Source: Dehalococcoidia bacterium (GTDB lineage: Bacteria > Chloroflexota > Dehalococcoidia > DSTF01 > WHTK01). From it: DNA of 64,000 bases. A model generated the notes under the pieces. The model saw only the letters and a list, made by a program, of their open reading frames with translations, searched no databases and was not told where the DNA came from. Made by a program: the position numbers and the translations under genes. The DNA is taken from positions 1 through 64,000 of the forward strand of contig WHTK01000019.1 of the NCBI GenBank assembly GCA_009377745.1. The letters run 5' to 3'. Positions 59,218-64,000 of this stretch are shown one piece after another. How positions within the stretch are numbered: the stretch's first letter is position 1; the number at the start of each line of letters is the position of its first letter.

Positions 59218-60439
59218 GCTAGACACCACTAAGCCTCAAGTCCAAGAAGTCTCTTTGCTGGCCCTCCACCCGGCAGACTGGAACCCGCGCTCCATTAAAG
59301 ATGAGCGCTTCCAGAACCTCTGCGAGTCGATCCAAGCCGACCCGGACTTCCTCTGGCGCCGGCCCGTCCTAGCTCAGGCTGATGGCACGATCTACGCGGG
59401 GAACATGCGCTACAGGGCTGCCCAGCACCTCGACATGGAAACGATTCCGGCCATTGTTGAGGACGTGCCGGACCAGCTCGCTCGCGAGCGCGCCCTGCGC
59501 GACAACGCCCAGTGGGGCGAGTGGGAGCCGGACGAGCTAGCGCTCATGCTCGATCGCCTGCGTGGCGAGGGTAGCGACCTCAGCGTCCTTGGCTTCGACG
59601 ACCGAGAGCTGCAGCGACTTCTCGACAGCATGAGCAAACCCCTCGGCCTTGTCGATCCAGATGATGTGCCGGCGCTGCCGGAGGAGCCGGTCGCCAAGCC
59701 GGGCGACCTCTACCAGCTAGCACAGCACCGCCTGCTCTGCGGTGATGCCACCAGCGCACACGATGTTGCCATGGTGATGGGCGACGAGAAGGCGTCCTGC
59801 GTCTGGACCGACCCGCCTTACGGCGTCGAGTACGAGGGTGGCACCAAGAAGAAGCTGACGATCAAGAACGATACGGCTGACGGCCTGAGTCAGCTCCTCG
59901 AGTCATCGTTCGCGGCTATCGACGCGGTCCTCATCGAAGGCGCCGCGATCTACGTCGCCCATCCCGCAGGCGCTCTTTCCGTCACCTTCGGGCAGCGCTT
60001 CCTGGCCCAGGGCTGGCGGCTGCACCAGACGTTGGTCTGGGTGAAAGATTCGCTGGTCCCTGGCCACTCCGACTACCACTACCGCCACGAGCCGGTCCTG
60101 TTCGGCTACAAAGCCTCACAGGGCCGCAGGGGCCGTGGTAGCGGTGGTTGGTACGGCGGCAACGACTGCTCGTCCGTGTTCGAGATCCCGCGTCCGAAGG
60201 CATCGCCAGACCACCCGACATCGAAGCCGGTGGCCCTAGTTGAGGCGATGGTGAAGAACAGCAGCCGCTCGGGCGAGATAGTGCTCGACCCCTTCCTCGG
60301 TTCGGGCAGCACTCTGATCGCTGCGGAGTGCCTCGGGCGCCGTTGCTTCGGCATCGAGCTCGACCCTCGCTACGTGGACGTGGCGGTGCGCCGCTGGGAG
60401 GCCTTCACCGGCGAGACCACGAGAAAGCTCGGTGGCTGA
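59216..60439 (+). CDS. ParB-like nuclease domain / DNA methyltransferase fusion
   Basis: This is a 407-residue protein. An N-terminal ParB/Srx-like domain (about 10-110) has VSLLALHPADWNPRSI and the GxxR-type IYAGNMRYRAAQHL. A DNA methylase of the D12/N6-N4 beta class follows, with catalytic DPPYG at 199-203 and, after it, the SAM motif LDPFLGSGSTLIAAE. The order catalytic motif first, then SAM motif, marks the beta class. Such fusions are typical of phages and integrated elements and protect element DNA. No restriction enzyme is adjacent. The TTG start lies in a terminator T tract, so a later start near 59252 or read-through is possible. Confidence 0.88.
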   Translation: MLDTTKPQVQEVSLLALHPADWNPRSIKDERFQNLCESIQADPDFLWRRPVLAQADGTIYAGNMRYRAAQHLDMETIPAIVEDVPDQLARERALRDNAQWGEWEPDELALMLDRLRGEGSDLSVLGFDDRELQRLLDSMSKPLGLVDPDDVPALPEEPVAKPGDLYQLAQHRLLCGDATSAHDVAMVMGDEKASCVWTDPPYGVEYEGGTKKKLTIKNDTADGLSQLLESSFAAIDAVLIEGAAIYVAHPAGALSVTFGQRFLAQGWRLHQTLVWVKDSLVPGHSDYHYRHEPVLFGYKASQGRRGRGSGGWYGGNDCSSVFEIPRPKASPDHPTSKPVALVEAMVKNSSRSGEIVLDPFLGSGSTLIAAECLGRRCFGIELDPRYVDVAVRRWEAFTGETTRKLGG

Positions 60440-60498
60440 GTTGACTTCGTTTTCGACCAGAGTGAGTAGTGTCCGCACCAAATCTCAGGAGAGTGCGG

Positions 60499-60711
60499 AT
60501 GCTTACAGATCACCAAATCGACGAAGCCCCAGACGGGATCTTCAAGCGGATTGCGGAGGCCGCTTGGGAGCTTCAATCCAACCACGAGCGCTTCTTGTTC
60601 AAGAAGGCCCGCCCGCACGACCACCCGAGCCGCGCCGCCTGGGTGAACGCCAACAATCTCTGGCAGGCCCAGGTCCGCGCACGGAGGGCGGGGCGGGTAG
60701 CAGCGACCTGA
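60499..60711 (+). CDS. Small element protein, unknown
   Basis: This is a 70-residue protein. CAGGAG lies 7 nt before ATG 60499, favoured over GTG 60469. It is helical and charged: MLTDHQIDEAPDGIFKRIAE, then AAWELQSNHERFLFKKARPHD and NANNLWQAQVRARRAGR. There is no membrane segment or metal motif. It follows the methyltransferase by 59 nt and is probably in its transcript. The family is not recognised. Confidence 0.55.
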   Translation: MLTDHQIDEAPDGIFKRIAEAAWELQSNHERFLFKKARPHDHPSRAAWVNANNLWQAQVRARRAGRVAAT

Positions 60712-60791
60712 GAAGCGAGCGCGCAGCGCTGCAGAGAGGTGCCTCCTTATGGAGGCTTCTCTCGTAGTAACGAACCGAGGTACGCTTTGCG

Positions 60792-60953
60792 TCAGGGCAG
60801 AACGAAGCTGGCGGCAAAGAACGCCAGGCCCAACGCTACCGGTTCGAGATCGTCCCTCAGGCTGTCAGGCCAGGCGCCCAACGCGGCAAGAACGAAGATT
60901 ATCACTGCGATAAGGGCGAGAATCTTGCTCGGTGTAAATGCGAATTTGCCCAT
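60792..60953 (-). CDS. Tiny membrane protein (53 residues)
   Basis: AAGGAGG lies 8 nt before ATG 60953. MGKFAFTPSKILALIAVIIF starts the protein; one helix follows to about residue 27, then WPDSLRDDLEPVALGL and a second helix, ending FFAASFVLP. This start, two short helices and the ALGLAFxAASF ending recur in small hypothetical proteins of phages and diverse bacteria known to me by pattern only. It is the only minus-strand gene seen inside the element. Confidence 0.65.
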   Translation of the reverse strand: MGKFAFTPSKILALIAVIIFVLAALGAWPDSLRDDLEPVALGLAFFAASFVLP

Positions 60954-61107
60954 TGGCTCAGCCTCCTTACTTCGGCCAGAGAATAGTTCTTCCCAACGAG
61001 CCCTTCAAGGTGTCGAGGCTGACACTATGACTAGATCGTGTCTCCGGGGGGCATAAGCAGAGGTGTGAGATAAGCAGAGCTTATTGGTTGCTTATTGATC
61101 CGAGGCA

Positions 61108-61503
61108 ATGGACCGGACCTGCGCGGGCATAGCGGAAGGCGGCGCCCGTTGCCGCCAGGCGCCGATGCGGGGCGAAGAGTTCTGCTTCTGGCACCACCCC
61201 GACTACAAGGAGGAAGCGGCCCAGGCGCGCAAAGTCGGCGGGCAGCGGCGCCGGCGCGAGAGGGCTATCGAGGGCGCCTACGAGCTAGAGGGCTTGGACT
61301 CGGTGGCAGGCATCCGTCGCTACCTGGAGATCGCCATGGCCGACGCCCTGAACCTGGAGAACTCAGTCCAGCGAGTTCGAGCGGTCATCGCCGGCGTCAT
61401 GGCGGCGACCAAGCTACTGGAGGTCGGCGAGCATGAGGATAGGATCGCCGCCATTGAAGCCGCGCTCGGACCGCGGGTAGTCAAGTCGGAGCGTCGTCGA
61501 TGA
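61108..61503 (+). CDS. Small Cys/His zinc-binding protein with helical tail
   Basis: This is a 131-residue protein. The N-terminal 35 residues contain RTCAGIAEGGARCRQAPM and EEFCFWHHPDY, a C-x8-C-x(n)-C-x2-H set that likely binds zinc. This motif heads many hypothetical proteins encoded near phage terminases and integrated elements. A basic segment (KVGGQRRRRERAIEG) and long helices follow. Its last codons overlap the start of the next gene (61500) by 4 nt, so translation is coupled. Confidence 0.7.
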   Translation: MDRTCAGIAEGGARCRQAPMRGEEFCFWHHPDYKEEAAQARKVGGQRRRRERAIEGAYELEGLDSVAGIRRYLEIAMADALNLENSVQRVRAVIAGVMAATKLLEVGEHEDRIAAIEAALGPRVVKSERRR

Positions 61504-62162
61504 GCCTCACCTCTCGACTCGACAAGGTCCTGCCGGCTCTCTCGGTGCGGCAACGCATAGCTCTGATCTTGACGGCGCAGGCTGCTGGCGAGGAGCCCGG
61601 CCCACAATTGAAGGCCATAGACAAGCTGGAGGAACGCCGGGAGTACGACCGCTTCGCCGCCCTGCTTATCGCTGCCAATATCCACCTGGGAGCGGTCCTG
61701 TACGGCCTGGAGATTGCAGTTGGCCCACTGGAGAACCGCTTGATCGACCTGGAGACGCTTGCCTGGGCGTCCACCGAGATCGCCGAGCAGGAAGGCCAGG
61801 CGCCGGCCAAGCCGACCAAGAGATGGCGGCAATTGAGGACCATGACAGCCGGTACCTTTCTGGGGAATGTCGCGGCTGAGGTTAGAGGAGAACTCCTCGG
61901 GCAGACGGAGCTGTGCTGGCAGGCTCTAAGGGCCGTCGAGATTACCTGGAGCGAGATCACGGCTCAGTTCGACGGTGCGGACCCACGCACACCCGACCGG
62001 CAGGAAAGGGCAGCCGAGGTCAGGTGCCGTTACACGGCACTCCTCGACAAACTCAGCCCGAGGCGCCCACCGCCCGAACCGACCGAGGCATTGCTCGACG
62101 AGATGCGGGGGCACGTGGAGGACGCCTTTGGCCTCCTGAATATCAGGGTGACCTGGCTTTGA
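61500..62162 (+). CDS. Unknown paralogous protein, copy 1 (short)
   Basis: This is a 220-residue helical protein. Its N-terminus SRLDKVLPALSVRQRIALIL and C-terminal segment LRAVEITWSEITAQFDGADP have clear counterparts in the next gene (ARLNKLMPTLSAKERAILIL and LRAVEIVVEEIAVEFDGVDP). Between them lie EYDRFAALLIAANIHLGAVLYGLEIAV and FNRYIALMNGANLKIGTIYILLIEQFI, respectively. No catalytic motif, signal or membrane span is evident. It overlaps both neighbours by about 4 nt, as part of a coupled trio. The family is unknown to me. Confidence 0.7.
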   Translation: MSLTSRLDKVLPALSVRQRIALILTAQAAGEEPGPQLKAIDKLEERREYDRFAALLIAANIHLGAVLYGLEIAVGPLENRLIDLETLAWASTEIAEQEGQAPAKPTKRWRQLRTMTAGTFLGNVAAEVRGELLGQTELCWQALRAVEITWSEITAQFDGADPRTPDRQERAAEVRCRYTALLDKLSPRRPPPEPTEALLDEMRGHVEDAFGLLNIRVTWL

Positions 62163-63214
62163 GCATCGATGCCCGACTCAACAAGCTGATGCCGACGCTG
62201 AGCGCGAAGGAGCGAGCAATCTTGATCCTGGAGTCGTGGAAGGATGATAAGCCGGAGGACCCCTCCTGGCGTTGGTCGATGCCCCCAGGTCAGGCTTCCG
62301 AGTTCAACCGCTACATCGCTCTCATGAACGGCGCCAACCTCAAGATCGGGACGATTTACATCCTCCTGATCGAGCAGTTCATCGACAAGCTTGAGCTGCG
62401 CTTCGCCTGGTATGTCGCTCTCAAGCTCTGGGAGGAACAGATCGACGACATCCAACGCATCGTGCAGGTCACATCCAGGGAACCAATCACCGAGAGCGAC
62501 TACGAGGCTGAAGTGTCGAAGATCCGGGAAGAGTGGGTGCCGGTCACAGAGCTGGCCGGATTCCTTGCGGGCCAGAGGACGGACTGGGCTGAGACCGACT
62601 GGGAAGCCGAGGACGAGTTTGAGACCCGTGACGTCACGGACGCGGCCTGGGACCGTGAAGTGAAGGTCCAGGAGCGCCGGCTCCGCACCATGGTTGAGTC
62701 CAGGGAAATCCGAGCCCTTGGGAAAGGCAGGTCGCTGAAGTTGCAGATGAGCTCTTTCGATGATGCTTTCGGACGCACGACGACTGCCATCCCTCAGGAC
62801 TTGCTGCGCTACCGGATCATCCCTGACCGACTTGCCAACGACGTCGAGGAGGAACGACATAGCCAGGAGGCGATGCTGGCGACGCTGGAATGGGAACGTA
62901 TCGGCATCGTGGGTAACCCTCCAGGAGCCGTAAACGTTCGCCAGAGGCTGATGGACGCCTTGCGGACCAGCCTTTCAGCCTGCTTCAGCGATTACTGGCA
63001 TCAGTTACGCGCCGTAGAGATCGTGGTCGAGGAGATTGCTGTGGAGTTCGATGGAGTAGACCCGTTGCGACCTGCCCACCGCTCGATGCTTGATGCCTGC
63101 CACGCGAAGCTGCTGAAGAGCCAGGAGGAGTTGCAATACCTGGAGCTTGAGGCGATCCAATCGGAGCCCGACGACGAGCTAATAGACACTCTGCGAGGAC
63201 TCGCACAAAGCTGA
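62159..63214 (+). CDS. Unknown paralogous protein, copy 2 (long)
   Basis: This is a 351-residue protein from TTG 62159, which overlaps the previous stop as TTGA. It shares both ends with copy 1 but has an insert of about 130 residues in the middle. The insert is rich in Trp, Glu and Asp (TDWAETDWEAEDEFETRDVT) and includes REIRALGKGRSLKLQMSSF and RTTTAIPQDLLRYRIIPDRL. It is acidic and helical with no known motif. A tandem, translationally coupled pair of unequal paralogs suggests a two-subunit complex (inference). Confidence 0.7.
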   Translation: MSIDARLNKLMPTLSAKERAILILESWKDDKPEDPSWRWSMPPGQASEFNRYIALMNGANLKIGTIYILLIEQFIDKLELRFAWYVALKLWEEQIDDIQRIVQVTSREPITESDYEAEVSKIREEWVPVTELAGFLAGQRTDWAETDWEAEDEFETRDVTDAAWDREVKVQERRLRTMVESREIRALGKGRSLKLQMSSFDDAFGRTTTAIPQDLLRYRIIPDRLANDVEEERHSQEAMLATLEWERIGIVGNPPGAVNVRQRLMDALRTSLSACFSDYWHQLRAVEIVVEEIAVEFDGVDPLRPAHRSMLDACHAKLLKSQEELQYLELEAIQSEPDDELIDTLRGLAQS

Positions 63215-63231
63215 ACGGCCCTTCCAAGGAC

Positions 63232-63243
63232 TATGATTCGCGC
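63232..63243 (+). promoter_or_regulatory. -10 box giving a leaderless peptidase E-like mRNA
   Basis: TATGAT (63232-63237) ends 6 nt before ATG 63244, and no ribosome site is present. Confidence 0.4.
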
Positions 63244-63957
63244 ATGGCTGAACCATGCATTGTGGCGATGGGGGGAGGAGGCTTCAGCATGGAGCCGAAC
63301 AATCCTCTCCTGGATGACTACGTCCTGAAGCTCACTCGGAAGGCCGACCCACGCGTCTGCTTTGTTCCGACTGCGAGCGGTGATGCAACGGCATACACCG
63401 TCAACTTCTATTCGAGCTTCACGCGTAAGAAGTGCCGACCGTCTCATTTGGCGATCCTTCAGGGAAGACCCGTTGAGATGGAGCAGTTCGTTCTCGGTCA
63501 GGACGTTATCTATGTGGGCGGAGGCAACACGGCGACGATGATGGCGTCGTGGCGTGTGCTTGGCTTAGATGAAATCCTGAGAAAGGCTTGGCTCCAAGGT
63601 GTCATCCTCACTGGCCTGAGCGCCGGTTCCATCTGCTGGTTTGAGTCTGGACCTTCCGACTCCTGGGGCGCTGAGCTGAGACCGGTTTCAGGATTAGGCT
63701 TCCTGCCTGGCAGTCACTGCCCGCACTACGACGGCGAAGCGGACCGTCGCCCATCCTATCAACGCCTGATTCAGGATGGACTTCTGCCGGATGGATACGC
63801 CGCAGACGATGGTGCTGCGCTGGTGTTTCGGGGGACGTCGTTAGATGAGGTCGTCTCGTCCCGTCCTCAAGCTCAGGCTTGGCGAGTAGAGCGGAATAGC
63901 GACGGCGGCGTCACAGAGAGCGCTTTGCCCACGCGCTTCCTGAGCGCAAACACATAG
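63244..63957 (+). CDS. Peptidase E-like (S51) serine hydrolase
   Basis: This is a 237-residue protein with the S51/GATase1-like fold. The N-terminal strand reads CIVAMGGGGFSME. The YVGGGNTATMMASW turn comes next, then the nucleophile elbow GLSAGSICWF (Ser) and HCPHYDGEADRRPSY with a likely catalytic His. Peptidase E cleaves Asp-X dipeptides, and relatives include cyanophycinase. The visible motifs are complete. Its own -10 box lies directly upstream. It may belong either to the integrated element or to the chromosome. Confidence 0.88.
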   Translation: MAEPCIVAMGGGGFSMEPNNPLLDDYVLKLTRKADPRVCFVPTASGDATAYTVNFYSSFTRKKCRPSHLAILQGRPVEMEQFVLGQDVIYVGGGNTATMMASWRVLGLDEILRKAWLQGVILTGLSAGSICWFESGPSDSWGAELRPVSGLGFLPGSHCPHYDGEADRRPSYQRLIQDGLLPDGYAADDGAALVFRGTSLDEVVSSRPQAQAWRVERNSDGGVTESALPTRFLSANT

Positions 63958-64000
63958 CATGACTTTCGCCTCACGTCCACCTCACACTATGCCTTCCATG

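Overview
The window is a high-GC bacterial chromosome segment. Gene content (Rex, MreB, MurA, an EF-G2-type GTPase, HtpX, aconitase A, CsrA with a FliA/WhiG-type sigma factor, many lipoprotein proteases with Thr/Pro-rich linkers, DrrAB-type ABC exporter, DUF7144-like protein) fits a Chloroflexota bacterium, possibly near Dehalococcoidia. That placement is inferred from gene style, not from a marker tree. No rRNA, CRISPR array or transposase gene was seen.

Layout. 1-7700: aromatic amino acid genes (half-length EPSP synthase-like ORF, tyrA), an HD protein and an M50 protease, then rex, a BrnT-like toxin-antitoxin pair, murA-mreB and a MerR regulator. 7770-15900: methyltransferase, EF-G2, a kinase-like phosphotransferase, a DUF7144 protein, YqeK, a HIT protein, HtpX and a dehydrogenase. 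16200-27900 is a regulation block: csrA behind a sigma28-like promoter, the FliA-type sigma factor, two degenerate GGDEF proteins, a hybrid histidine kinase, a NarL-type regulator and a lone receiver. It is interspersed with a Nudix protein, a LmbE-type deacetylase and a lipoprotein protease. 28000-34750: small metabolic enzymes (VOC, rhodanese, nitroreductase, pseudouridine synthase) separated by dense intergenic repeats. 34880-51420: purE, acnA, an acyl-CoA carboxylase beta subunit, cell-surface and LysM proteins, an M28 protease, an MFS transporter, a second, frameshifted toxin-antitoxin pair, a hydrolase and a receiver.

Two regions look horizontally acquired. (1) 51434-54784 is a 3.35-kb island. 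An intact minus-strand tRNA-Cys lies at its right edge and a displaced 46-nt copy of the tRNA 3' half at its left edge. Its only intact gene is a UvrD-like helicase with an inserted nuclease-like segment, lower in GC than its neighbours; a frameshifted small gene lies beside it. (2) At 58795-58839 lies the 3' half of a tRNA-Trp with no 5' half. The same geometry predicts a second integrated element running rightwards past the end of the window. Inside it are a ParB-like/DNA-methyltransferase fusion, tiny zinc-binding and membrane proteins, and a translationally coupled pair of paralogous proteins of unknown family.

Intergenic DNA carries at least four families of short palindromic repeats, some as inverted pairs and some as a composite of about 190 bp. 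Several genes (merR-like, APH-like, HIT, toxin 2, peptidase E-like) have a -10 box 6 to 7 nt before the start codon, which suggests that leaderless mRNAs are common here.
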